The position numbers and the translations under genes are program-made. From Pelomonas aquatica (lineage in GTDB: Bacteria > Pseudomonadota > Gammaproteobacteria > Burkholderiales > Burkholderiaceae_C), in NCBI RefSeq assembly GCF_026712205.1, contig NZ_JAPPUW010000019.1:1-64000 (forward strand): DNA of 64,000 nucleotides, given 5' to 3'. Below, piece by piece: positions 1 to 8,662 of this stretch (positions within the stretch are counted from its first letter, which is position 1; each line of letters begins with the position of its first letter). The notes beneath the pieces were generated by a model, which saw only the letters and a list, made by a program, of their open reading frames with translations, made no database searches and was not told the DNA's origin.

Positions 1-80
1 TACATAAAGAGAATTCAAGGCATTTACATGCCTACAAAATGAAGTCCGATCAAAGGCCTAACTCGTTGATCTGCAAGGGA

Positions 81-890
81 TCAGTCGCCAATCTGACGGC
101 CTGATTGACCGGAACTTCGGATTAGCGCGGCCCAGGCCGCGAGGGCCGTGGCGCCCAGCATCGCGGTCATGTGGGCGCCCACCGCGGCGAGCGCCAGCGC
201 GAGCGAGCCCGACGCCGTGATCTCGCGGGCCGGCGAGGCGCTCAGGCACAGCGGCAGCAGCGCCGGCAGCAGCATCAGCCCGCTGCCATGGGCGGTGGCG
301 ACGCTGAAGGACCACAGGCCTAGGAGCGTGGGCGGCAGAGATAGCGGCCCGCGCCGGGGCGAGTTGCGGGGCCAGTCAAGACGCCGGCGAGGCGTTGGAT
401 GGGGGCCAACAACGAGCCGGCAACGCAGGATGGCCCCGCAAATCGCCCCGGCCCGAAGGGTTGAGCCCGCATGGGGGGCGATTCGGCGTTGCGCCGCTGG
501 CCCGGGCGGCAAGCCCGGGCTGCGCACCGCGCCTTGCTTCGCCCCCCATGCGGGCTCAACGCGGGCCGCAATCTCTGCCGCCCACGCTCCTGCCCCGACC
601 GGCCCGCCCCGGCGCGCGAGCCCCAGCCGCAGCAGCAGGCCCGCGAATCCGGCGCCGGCCAGCCAGGGCAGGCGGTCCATGGCCAGCCCGGCGGCCACCA
701 GCGCCGCCACCAGCCCCACCGACGCCGCATGCCCGAGGGCCAGCGGCAGCAGCGCGCGCCATGCCAGGCGGCGGTCGCGCCGCCCGCAGGCCGCCGCCAG
801 CGCCCAGCCGGTGCAGGGGTTGAGGCCGTGCAGCGCACCGGCGCCGGCCACGGCCAGCCAGGGCCAGATGCCGATGCCGCCGCCGCTCAT
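81..890 (-). CDS. Small polytopic membrane protein carrying an in-frame palindromic insertion
   Basis: The 269-residue frame begins 5 bases after the stop of the upstream DUF899 gene, so the two are probably co-transcribed. Residues 1-100 and 191-269 are hydrophobic membrane segments with motifs such as HGLNPCTGW near the N-terminus and LWSFSVATAHGSG after the insertion. This resembles a family of about 180-residue inner-membrane proteins of unknown function. Residues 101-190 are entirely encoded by a 270-bp inverted-repeat element (322-591) and are basic and proline-rich, with no membrane character. Removing exactly 270 bp restores a 179-residue frame reading GGPVGAGLWSF across the junction. 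Whether the enlarged loop is tolerated or the protein is inactive cannot be told from sequence. The function is unknown; transport of a small solute is only a guess. Confidence 0.65.
   Translation of the reverse strand: MSGGGIGIWPWLAVAGAGALHGLNPCTGWALAAACGRRDRRLAWRALLPLALGHAASVGLVAALVAAGLAMDRLPWLAGAGFAGLLLRLGLARRGGPVGAGAWAAEIAARVEPAWGAKQGAVRSPGLPPGPAAQRRIAPHAGSTLRAGAICGAILRCRLVVGPHPTPRRRLDWPRNSPRRGPLSLPPTLLGLWSFSVATAHGSGLMLLPALLPLCLSASPAREITASGSLALALAAVGAHMTAMLGATALAAWAALIRSSGQSGRQIGD
322..591. repeat. 270-bp nested inverted-repeat (MITE-like) element inside a gene
   Basis: The outer arms 322-342 and 571-591 are perfect 21-base inverted copies. With mismatches allowed, the pairing extends inward over GCGGCCCGCG-like sequence. 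A second perfect 22-base inverted pair lies inside at 460-481 and 539-560, enclosing a short GC-rich hairpin. There is no room for a transposase. The length is divisible by three, so the host reading frame stays open through it. No clear target-site duplication is visible beyond one ambiguous base. Confidence 0.8.
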
Positions 891-895
891 GACGC

Positions 896-1651
896 TCAGG
901 CCTTGGCGCCGCAGCAGCTCGCTGCCGGCGCGGCCAGGTCCTCGTAGCGGTCGTGGTGGCGCACCCAGGCCATGCCGCCGCCGCCCGCCTCGTCGCGGCC
1001 CTTGGGCGTCAGGTCCACCAGCCTGTAGGCGCCCATCATCACTTCCACGCCGCGCCCGAAGGTGGAGTAGGTGTGGAAGACCTGGCCGGCATCGTCCCTG
1101 CAGAAGATGCTGATGCCGGGCGCCTCCTCCAGCGGGAAGGGCGTCATGTGGAAGTTGTAGTAGACCGCGCCGTCGACGCGGTCCGCCGACGTGAAGCTGA
1201 CGTGGAAGTCGCGGTTGAAGTCGTTGCCGTGCGACGAGGCCCAGGCGAACTGCCAGCCCATGCGGCGCTTGAAGGCCTCGATCTCGTCCAGCGGCGCGCG
1301 CGACACGGCAAGCAGCGCGATGTCGCGATGGGCCAGGTGGGGGGCCATGCCGTCGAGGTGGTCGGCCATGAAGGAGCAGCTCTTGCAGCCCTGCTCCCAG
1401 CCCAGCGCCAGCATGAAGTGCTGCACCAGCAGCTGGCGCCGGCCCTGGAAGAGCTCGGACAGCCGGCGCGGGCCGGCCGGCGTGTCGAACACATAGGCGG
1501 TGTCGTCCAGCTTGACCCAGGGCAGCGCGCGGCGCTCCTGCGCGATGCGGTCGCCAAGCCGGGTCAGCTCCTTCTCGCGGGCGAGCAGGGCCTTGCGTTC
1601 GGCGATCCAGCGGTCGCGGGTGACGATGGGGTGGGGTGTGGGGGCGTTCAT
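896..1651 (-). CDS. DUF899 family thioredoxin-like protein
   Basis: The 251-residue product matches the DUF899 family, whose members have a thioredoxin-like fold and no firmly assigned reaction. Family-typical segments are visible: a charged N-terminus (VTRDRWIAERKALLAREKEL), the GCKSCSFMADHLDG segment with a CxxC pair near residue 95, HRDIALLAVSRAPL, and a C-terminal block ending in WVRHHDRYE. No signal peptide is seen, so it is probably cytoplasmic. The length is normal for the family. The ATG start at 1651 is preceded by a purine-rich AAAGAGAGAC stretch that can serve as ribosome binding site. It lies directly upstream of the membrane-protein gene in the same direction. Confidence 0.85.
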   Translation of the reverse strand: MNAPTPHPIVTRDRWIAERKALLAREKELTRLGDRIAQERRALPWVKLDDTAYVFDTPAGPRRLSELFQGRRQLLVQHFMLALGWEQGCKSCSFMADHLDGMAPHLAHRDIALLAVSRAPLDEIEAFKRRMGWQFAWASSHGNDFNRDFHVSFTSADRVDGAVYYNFHMTPFPLEEAPGISIFCRDDAGQVFHTYSTFGRGVEVMMGAYRLVDLTPKGRDEAGGGGMAWVRHHDRYEDLAAPAASCCGAKA

Positions 1652-1750
1652 GGTGTCTCTCTTTGGGTTGGATCAGCTCTGTGAGGAAATGCAGCGGCTC
1701 CACCCGGCCGGGTGGGGCGCGTTGCTCGGGGGGAATCAATGGGGGGTCTT

Positions 1751-1890
1751 CGGGCCGAGCGCCGGGCCGCTCCCAAGCCGGCCCGTCAGGCGATGTGCTT
1801 GCCGGTCGAGCCGGCAAGCATCGCCGTCCCCTCGGGGGACCGACCAGGCTGGCCCGCGTTCAGCGGGGCGAGGCTGGGCGAGGGGGCTTT
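1751..1890. repeat. Mosaic palindromic intergenic repeat, copy 1
   Basis: The stretch starts CGGGCCGAGCGCCGGGCC and ends near CGAGGCTGGGCGAGGGGGC, so it shares both ends with the larger repeats at 10763-11001 and 13228-13447. It carries its own internal hairpin TGCTTGCCGG/CCGGCAAGCA (1796-1805 with 1811-1820) and a GTCCCC/GGGGGAC pair. A perfect 14-base palindrome CACCCGGCCGGGTG lies just before it at 1701-1714. The last part overlaps the stop and C-terminal codons of the neighbouring beta-propeller gene. The rest of 1652-1859 holds no gene. Confidence 0.75.
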
Positions 1891-2516
1891 TTCACCGCGC
1901 GGACCTTGCTGGAGTTGCCGCCGCCGGCGTAGAACAAGTCGGCGCCATCGGACTCCAGGCCGCTAACGGCGGTACCGGGCGGCATCTGCAGGCGCTCCAG
2001 CACGGCGCCGCTGCCGGGGTCGATGCGGCGGATGTCGCTCGCCTCGCCCTCCCAGGTGCCGTGCCAGAGCTCGCCGTCGACCCAGGTCACGCCGGTCACG
2101 AAACGGTCGGACTCGATGCTGCGCAGGATGGCGCCCGTCGCCGGGTCGATCTGGTGGATCTTGCGCCCGCGGTGCTGGCCCACCCAGAGGCTGCCCTCGG
2201 CCCAGGCCAGGCCGGAGTCGCCGCCCTGGCCCGGCGCCGGGATGGACGACACGATCTCGCCGCTGGCGGGGTCGATCTTGTCGATGCGGGATTCGGCGAT
2301 CTGGTAGAGGTAGCGGCCGTCGAAGGCCGTGCCCGCGTCGGCCGCGCGGGCAATACGCCTCACGACCTCGCCGCTCGCCGGGTCGATGGCCAGCAGCGCC
2401 GCGCCGGCAGCGGCCCAGACGCATTCGCCGTCATGCGTGACGCCGCCGATGTTGGCAACGCCGGCAAAGGGGCCGTATTCGCGCACGATCTCGGCGGTCT
2501 GGGTCTTGGTGCTCAT
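1860..2516 (-). CDS. Beta-propeller (YncE/streptogramin-lyase-like) protein
   Basis: The 218-residue protein consists of repeated blocks of about 40 residues with the pattern ID-PASGE-(I/V), for example AIDPASGEVVRRI, KIDPASGEIVSSI, QIDPATGAILRSI and RIDPGSGAVLERL. This is the hallmark of blade repeats in the YncE, Vgb and glutamine-cyclotransferase-like superfamily. No signal peptide is visible, so a cytoplasmic sensor or binding role is more likely than secretion. Its closest neighbour is the HTH regulator gene 44 bases upstream on the same strand, which suggests that the pair works together. The last dozen residues (KKPPRPASPR) are basic and partly encoded by the palindromic repeat, so the native C-terminus may have been replaced. 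Confidence 0.75.
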   Translation of the reverse strand: MSTKTQTAEIVREYGPFAGVANIGGVTHDGECVWAAAGAALLAIDPASGEVVRRIARAADAGTAFDGRYLYQIAESRIDKIDPASGEIVSSIPAPGQGGDSGLAWAEGSLWVGQHRGRKIHQIDPATGAILRSIESDRFVTGVTWVDGELWHGTWEGEASDIRRIDPGSGAVLERLQMPPGTAVSGLESDGADLFYAGGGNSSKVRAVKKPPRPASPR

Positions 2517-2560
2517 GGGTCGCTCCTGGCGGCGCGCCGTGTTTGGCGCATGACCGAAAT

Positions 2561-3781
2561 CTACTCAGGCGGCAGCGCGGCGGGGAGTAACAAGATCGTC
2601 GTGAAACCCGTCAGCGGCGGCGCCAGCCAGCGTCGCGCCCGGGTCTGGCCGATGGCGCGCACGCGGCCGGCGGCCTCCAGCTCGGCCAGCTCGCGCTGCA
2701 CCGTGCGCTGGCTGGCACCCAGGGCCTGGGCCAGGGCCGAGGTCGACCAGGCCGCGCCGTCGGCCAGCAGCGCCACCAGCTCGCCCTGCTCGCCGTCCAT
2801 CGGCGGCGCCAGCGCCGCCACCTCGCGCCCGTCGCGGGGACGCAGCGCGAAGCCGCGTGGCGTGGCCTCGATGTCGGCCAGGCCTGCCACCAGTGCGCGC
2901 AGCCGGCCCATCTCGACGCGCAGCCGCGCACGATGGGTCTCGTCGGCCTCGCGCAGGCGGAAGGCCCGCGCGATCAGCGCATCCCGGCCCGCGTCGCCCG
3001 GCCAGGCCTCGGCCAGCGCCCGCAGCAGCGTGAACAGGATGGGCCGGCGCGCCAGCGGCAGCACCGCGTCGCCTGCGCGCAGCGCATGCCGGCATGCATC
3101 CACGACGAGGGCATCCGAGCCGAGCAGCGCGGCCACCTCGTGCAGGCGCAGCGGCTGCGGCGCGCCGCCGTCCATGCGCCGCGCGGCCGGCTGCAGCAAC
3201 AGGGCCTGGGCCTGCGCGACCTCGGCCTGCAGGGCCGGGATGCCGGCACGCCGCGCCGCATCTTCGGCTCGCGCGAGCGCGGCCCGGGCGTCGGCCATGC
3301 GCAGCGGACGCAGGGCCAGCTCCGCCGCCGCCAGCGCGGCCACGGCCGCCGGCAGCGGCGGCAGGCCCAGCGTGTCGACCGGCGCGAGCAGCGCGGCGGC
3401 CTCGTCCAGCCGGCCCAGCAGCAGGCAGCGCCGCGCCGCGATCAGCCGCGCCTGCAGCGCGTTCGTGCGGTCGCCATGCGCCTCCAGCGTGGCCATCGCG
3501 GTGGCCAGCGCGCGCGGCGGAGCGCCGAACTCGCGCTGCGCCAGCGCCACCTCGGCCTCGGCAACGACGCAGCGTGCCCGCGCCAGCCCCTCGTGCGCAC
3601 CGAAGCCGCGCGCCGCGCGCTTCAGTAGCTCGCGCGAGCGCGCCAGCTCGCCGAGCTGGGCCATCGCAATGCCGCGCAGCGCCAGCGCCGGCGGGTCGTC
3701 CCGCAGCGCGACATGCTTGAGCGCCCGCAGCGCGTCGCCGGCGGCGAGGGCGCGTGCGGCGGCGGAGATCAGCGAGTCCAT
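2561..3781 (-). CDS. HTH transcriptional regulator with TPR-like helical array
   Basis: The 406-residue protein has an alanine- and leucine-rich helical array over about the first 300 residues that looks like degenerate TPR repeats. A C-terminal winged-helix DNA-binding segment follows, around residues 345-390 (STSALAQALGASQRTVQRELAELEAAGRVR). The sequence STSALAQALGASQRTVQREL is a clear HTH of the DeoR/MarR-like type. The protein is probably cytoplasmic and regulates the propeller gene downstream, either alone or with that protein as ligand sensor. This is inferred from adjacency only. The strand shows strong third-position G/C bias along its full length, supporting this frame over the equally long antisense and shifted ones. 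Confidence 0.7.
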   Translation of the reverse strand: MDSLISAAARALAAGDALRALKHVALRDDPPALALRGIAMAQLGELARSRELLKRAARGFGAHEGLARARCVVAEAEVALAQREFGAPPRALATAMATLEAHGDRTNALQARLIAARRCLLLGRLDEAAALLAPVDTLGLPPLPAAVAALAAAELALRPLRMADARAALARAEDAARRAGIPALQAEVAQAQALLLQPAARRMDGGAPQPLRLHEVAALLGSDALVVDACRHALRAGDAVLPLARRPILFTLLRALAEAWPGDAGRDALIARAFRLREADETHRARLRVEMGRLRALVAGLADIEATPRGFALRPRDGREVAALAPPMDGEQGELVALLADGAAWSTSALAQALGASQRTVQRELAELEAAGRVRAIGQTRARRWLAPPLTGFTTILLLPAALPPE

Positions 3782-3832
3782 CCCTCAAGGCTAACTTGCC
3801 GGGCCTGCGCTGCCCGGCCGCCGCCCGGGCGT

Positions 3833-4114
3833 TCAGTCGGCGGGCTCGTAGCGCCGCTCGCCGCTATGTGGGTCGTAGAACACCTGCATCGCCTGCCCCG
3901 ACTCGGGGTCGATGAAGCGCTCGTCGGTCTTCTGCCAGCCGTCGCCGTCCTCGGTGCGGCGGTCCTTGTAGCGCCAGCGCTCCACCAGCACGGCCGCGGC
4001 GATCATGCCGCCCCAGATCGCAAGGGGCGTCGCGTCGCGATGGCCGGCCAAGCGGGCGCCCAGGCCGACCGCGCCGACCGCCAGCGCGACGATGAGCAGC
4101 AGCCTGCGCAGCAT
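3833..4114 (-). CDS. Small inner-membrane protein of unknown function
   Basis: The 93-residue product starts with two hydrophobic segments (residues 3-20 and 30-44). A hydrophilic tail follows, containing DERFIDPESGQAMQVFYDP and SGERRYEP, a conserved-looking charged domain. It begins 3 bases after the stop of the YbjQ gene and is almost certainly in the same transcript. I do not recognise the family. The tail probably faces the cytoplasm, judging from the positive residues after the second helix. Confidence 0.7.
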   Translation of the reverse strand: MLRRLLLIVALAVGAVGLGARLAGHRDATPLAIWGGMIAAAVLVERWRYKDRRTEDGDGWQKTDERFIDPESGQAMQVFYDPHSGERRYEPAD

Positions 4115-4117
4115 GGC

Positions 4118-4444
4118 TCAGGCCGGCAGCTTTTCGACCACCACGGCCGTGCCGTAGGCGACGATCTCGCTCATCGTCTGGCCCATCTCCGACGAGTCGA
4201 AGCGCATCATGACGACGGCATTGCCGCCCATCAGGCTGGCGTTCCTGACCATGCGGTCGATGGCGTGGCGGCGGGCTTCCTCCAGCAGCAGCGTGTACTC
4301 GGTGATCTCGCCGCCGACGAGGGAGCGCAGCCCCGCCAGGATGTTGCCCGCCAGCCCGCGGCTGCGCACGACGACGCCGAAGACCTGGCCCCTGACCTCG
4401 ACGACGCGGTGGCCGGCGAGGTTTTCCGTGGTGACGATGAGCAC
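4118..4444 (-). CDS. ybjQ: YbjQ / UPF0145 family protein
   Basis: Family-typical text is visible: IVTTENLAGHRVVEVRG, GGEITEYTLLLEEAR and GGNAVVMMRFDSS. Members are small heavy-metal-binding-like proteins of unknown function that form pentamers. I place the start at the GTG at 4444, preceded by AAGGAGAGCAGC. This gives 108 residues, the usual length for the family, and begins with the conserved VLIVTTE strand. A longer ATG start 48 bases upstream at 4492 would add a low-complexity tail and has no ribosome binding site. It is followed after 3 bases by the small membrane-protein gene. Confidence 0.85.
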   Translation of the reverse strand: MLIVTTENLAGHRVVEVRGQVFGVVVRSRGLAGNILAGLRSLVGGEITEYTLLLEEARRHAIDRMVRNASLMGGNAVVMMRFDSSEMGQTMSEIVAYGTAVVVEKLPA

Positions 4445-4547
4445 GCTGCTCTCCTTGGGACTGGGGTGAGTCGATGCTAGGCGCGCCGGCATCAGGAATT
4501 CGTTAGGACGGCCGCCGGCGATTCACGTCGCCGGACAATCCACCGCG

Positions 4548-4742
4548 ATGACCGCGCCCCCCGATCCCGATCCCGACCCCATGCCCCAGCCGCCGCCGGA
4601 GCCCGACTTCGACGCCTGCTGCGGCAACGGCTGCTCGCCCTGCATCTTCGACCTGCACGACCTCGCGATGGACGAGTACCGCCGGGCGCTGCGGGCGTGG
4701 CGCGAGCGCTCGCAAACCCGCTTTGGCGGGCGCCCGGGCTGA
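4548..4742 (+). CDS. Oxidoreductase-like domain protein
   Basis: This 64-residue protein has a proline- and acid-rich N-terminus followed by CCGNGCSPCIFDLHD and an AMDEYRRALRAW helix. It is the compact cysteine motif of the oxidoreductase-like domain (Oxidored-like, Pfam family), found alone in many proteobacteria and as an N-terminal part of eukaryotic proteins. The four cysteines suggest metal or Fe-S binding, but no reaction is established. It is divergent from ybjQ with a 100-base gap. Confidence 0.8.
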   Translation: MTAPPDPDPDPMPQPPPEPDFDACCGNGCSPCIFDLHDLAMDEYRRALRAWRERSQTRFGGRPG

Positions 4743-4788
4743 CGTAGGCTGCCGCCACCCCTGAAACCTCCAACCCGAGGAGTCAGCG

Positions 4789-4878
4789 ATGCCCAAGCTC
4801 TTGTCCCTGGTGGTCTGCACGGCGGTCTGGATGGTCGGCATCGCGGGCCTGGGCCTGATGATCTTGGGCATGCGCTGA
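4789..4878 (+). CDS. 29-residue single-pass membrane peptide
   Basis: An ATG at 4789 is preceded by CCGAGGAGTCAGCG, an excellent ribosome binding site at good spacing. It opens a 29-codon frame ending in TGA at 4876-4878. The peptide is nearly all hydrophobic (LLSLVVCTAVWMVGIAGLGL) with one lysine at position 3 and a terminal arginine, as expected of a small integral membrane protein. It sits between the oxidoreductase-like gene and the single-pass membrane protein gene, all on the same strand. The call rests on the ribosome binding site and the composition only. Confidence 0.5.
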   Translation: MPKLLSLVVCTAVWMVGIAGLGLMILGMR

Positions 4879-4915
4879 AGCACAATCGCCGCGCCCACCG
4901 CTGCCACCCTCCGCC

Positions 4916-5332
4916 ATGCGCCTGAAGATCGCCCTGTCCGTCGTCGCCCTGCTGCTGCTGATCGCGGCCTGGTTCGCCTTTGCCTGGCGCTGGAGCTATT
5001 CGGAGGGCGAGCGCGCCGGCTGGGTGCAGAAGTTCTCGCGCAAGGGCTGGGTCTGCAAGACCTGGGAGGGCGAGCAGGCCCTCGTGTCCCTGCCCGGCAC
5101 CAGCACGGTCGAGAAGTTCCAGTTCACCGTGCACGACGCGGCCACGGCCGAGGCCATCAACAAGGTCATGGGCAAGCGCGTGAACCTGCACTACGAGGAG
5201 AAGGTCGGCCTGCCGGGCTCCTGCTTCGGCGAGACGCGCTATTTCGTCACCGGCGTCACCGCGGCCGACGAGATCTCGCTGACGCCCGGCGTCGTCGTGC
5301 CGGTGCCGCCGGCCTCGGCCGCCAGCCACTGA
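4916..5332 (+). CDS. Single-pass membrane protein, conserved hypothetical
   Basis: The 138-residue protein has one N-terminal membrane helix (residues 5-24, ALSVVALLLLIAAWFAFAW) that anchors a periplasmic domain. That domain contains YSEGERAGWVQKFSRKGWVCKTWEGE and a central block KRVNLHYEEKVGLPGSCFGE, with two cysteines that could pair. Homologues are common in Burkholderiales and are often mislabelled as 6-phosphogluconate dehydrogenase, but nothing here resembles that enzyme. The function is unknown. Confidence 0.75.
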   Translation: MRLKIALSVVALLLLIAAWFAFAWRWSYSEGERAGWVQKFSRKGWVCKTWEGEQALVSLPGTSTVEKFQFTVHDAATAEAINKVMGKRVNLHYEEKVGLPGSCFGETRYFVTGVTAADEISLTPGVVVPVPPASAASH

Positions 5333-5436
5333 TACGGCTTCGCAATCAAAGCGCTCACTGCGTTGCTTCGCCTTGCCGTGCCAAAGCACTGTCTGCGGCT
5401 TCGCGCCTTGTTATCACTTTGATTGCAAACCCGTAT
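5332..5436. repeat. 105-bp imperfect palindromic repeat
   Basis: The arms ATACGGCTTCGCAATCAAAG (5332-5351) and CTTTGATTGCAAACCCGTAT (5417-5436) match in 18 of 20 positions when one is reversed. The element begins inside the stop codon of the upstream gene and fills most of the gap before the ABC exporter. When transcribed it would fold into a long hairpin and could end transcription. It contains no gene. Confidence 0.75.
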
Positions 5437-5505
5437 GAGCCGTCGAGGCCAGGCCCGCGGGCCTGATGCCATGCGCTGGCAGCACTGCCCGGCGACACTC
5501 GCCGG

Positions 5506-7372
<1,867 letters not shown>

Positions 7373-7377
<5 letters not shown>

Positions 7378-7540
7378 GAGCTTGAGAGTCTTTCACCCCT
7401 GCCCGCCTTGCACGCCAAAACACCCCCGCTCGTCGTTGCAAATGCTCGCCATAGCCCGAGCTATGGCTGTGCTTTGCGCCTAGATCGGCGGCGTTTTGAC
7501 GCGCCTTTCGGGCACGGCCGAAAAACTCTCAAGCTCTGAG
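7373..7540. repeat. 168-bp imperfect palindrome between convergent genes
   Basis: The outer arms CTGAGAGCTTGAGAGTCTTTC (from 7373) and GAAAAACTCTCAAGCTCTGAG (7520-7540) match in 19 of 21 positions. Inside are a second imperfect pair built around CCAAAAC/GTTTTG and a central hairpin GCCATAGC-CCGA-GCTATGGC. It begins at the stop of the ABC exporter and ends just before the stop of the convergent lipoprotein gene. It could therefore act as a bidirectional terminator. The 12 bases right after it (7541-7552, CCTAGAAACGGC) are identical to the end of the element at 22238. Confidence 0.75.
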
Positions 7541-7551
7541 CCTAGAAACGG

Positions 7552-8565
7552 CTAACGTGCCGAAAGCGCGGTGCTGACCGGCATCGTCGCGCCGCGCAGC
7601 TGCGCATCGATGAAGGCCGTGCTGAGCCGGAAGCCCTCGCCCACGTCGGACTGGGCCGCCTCCGTCGCGCTGCCGCTGCGCGGGCCGCGTGCGCCACCGC
7701 CGGCCGGTCCCTGCGGGCCGCCGCCCTCCGCGGCGCCCCGCCTGCGGCCGCTCGTGCCGCCGCCCATCCCGCCGTTCTGCATGCGGTGCTGGTCCTGCGC
7801 ATGCCAGCCCTCGGGCGCCAGCGTGCCGGCAAGGGCCGCATGCGACACGCCGCCCAGCGTCAACAGCCAGCCGCTGCCCAGCGCGAAGCCGTCGAAGGCC
7901 TGGCGGCGCTCGGCCGGGCGGTGCAGCAGGCCGAGCGGGTCCTGGTCGAGCTCGCTGGTGACGAGCAGCGTGGCCGCGCCGCCGGCGGGCGCCCGCATGG
8001 CCGGCGGGCTGATCGCGACGATGGCCTGCCAGCCGGCGTCGGCGCGTGCATCCAGCGCCGTCTGCGCGCCGGTCTCGTAGCCGGCCAGCGCGGCATGGCC
8101 CCAGTCCAGCGCCGGTTGCGCAGCGCGTAGCGCGGGCAGCAGGCGGCGCAATGCGTCCAGCCGCTCGGCGCGCAGCGCGTCGCCGTAGTGCAGCAGGCCC
8201 AGCTCGCGGAACTCGCCCGTGCGCGCCAGCTCGGAGCGCCAGGCCGCCGCATCGGCCTCCAGCGGCTGCACGGCCAGCACCGTGTAGCCGGCCTGGGCCC
8301 AGGCCGACGCCCAGCGCTGGCCGCTGTCGTGCGCCTGGCTGCCCTGGCCGAGGCCGGGCAGGTAGACGATGACGGGCGTTGCGGCCGGCGCAGCGGCGCT
8401 GCGGGTCAGGCTGACATGCCGGCCCTGCACCTCGAAGCCCGCCAGCGCCAGGTGCAGCTGCTGCGTCGCCGTCTCGGCCCAGGGCTTGGGCGCCGGCGGG
8501 CCGCCGACGCAGGCGGCCAGCAGGGCACAGGGCAGCAGGACGGTGGCGAGGCGCGACAGGAGCAT
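7552..8565 (-). CDS. Putative lipoprotein alpha/beta hydrolase
   Basis: The chosen ATG at 8565 gives 337 residues starting with a lipoprotein signal (MLLSRLATVLLPCALLAAC); the cysteine of LLAAC would be acylated. The body has a YLPGLGQGSQAHDSGQRW segment and a later ISPPAMRAP/LVTSELDQDPLG region that resemble the serine-hydrolase fold. DUF3530-like lipoproteins are one possibility. The nucleophile is not clear: no perfect GxSxG is seen, and GYETG stands where it would be expected. A glycine- and arginine-rich linker (residues about 260-300) interrupts the C-terminal part. It is probably anchored in the outer membrane. An upstream ATG at 8592 is in frame but would disrupt the signal peptide. 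Confidence 0.65.
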   Translation of the reverse strand: MLLSRLATVLLPCALLAACVGGPPAPKPWAETATQQLHLALAGFEVQGRHVSLTRSAAAPAATPVIVYLPGLGQGSQAHDSGQRWASAWAQAGYTVLAVQPLEADAAAWRSELARTGEFRELGLLHYGDALRAERLDALRRLLPALRAAQPALDWGHAALAGYETGAQTALDARADAGWQAIVAISPPAMRAPAGGAATLLVTSELDQDPLGLLHRPAERRQAFDGFALGSGWLLTLGGVSHAALAGTLAPEGWHAQDQHRMQNGGMGGGTSGRRRGAAEGGGPQGPAGGGARGPRSGSATEAAQSDVGEGFRLSTAFIDAQLRGATMPVSTALSAR

Positions 8566-8662
8566 GGCGGCGGGCGGCAGTGGATGGGGCAACCATAGCC
8601 CGGCCGTGTCGCTACTTTGTGTCTCGGCGCCTGCGGAAAAACGCGACGCTTAGACTTCGCGC

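Noticed and set aside
1-80. AT-richer left edge as a possible regulatory or att site
   Set aside because: Too short to judge; no repeat, hairpin or gene end beyond the downstream region of the first gene.
4445-4492. Longer ATG start for ybjQ
   Set aside because: Adds a non-conserved tail and has no ribosome binding site; the GTG at 4444 has AAGGAGA and gives the family length.
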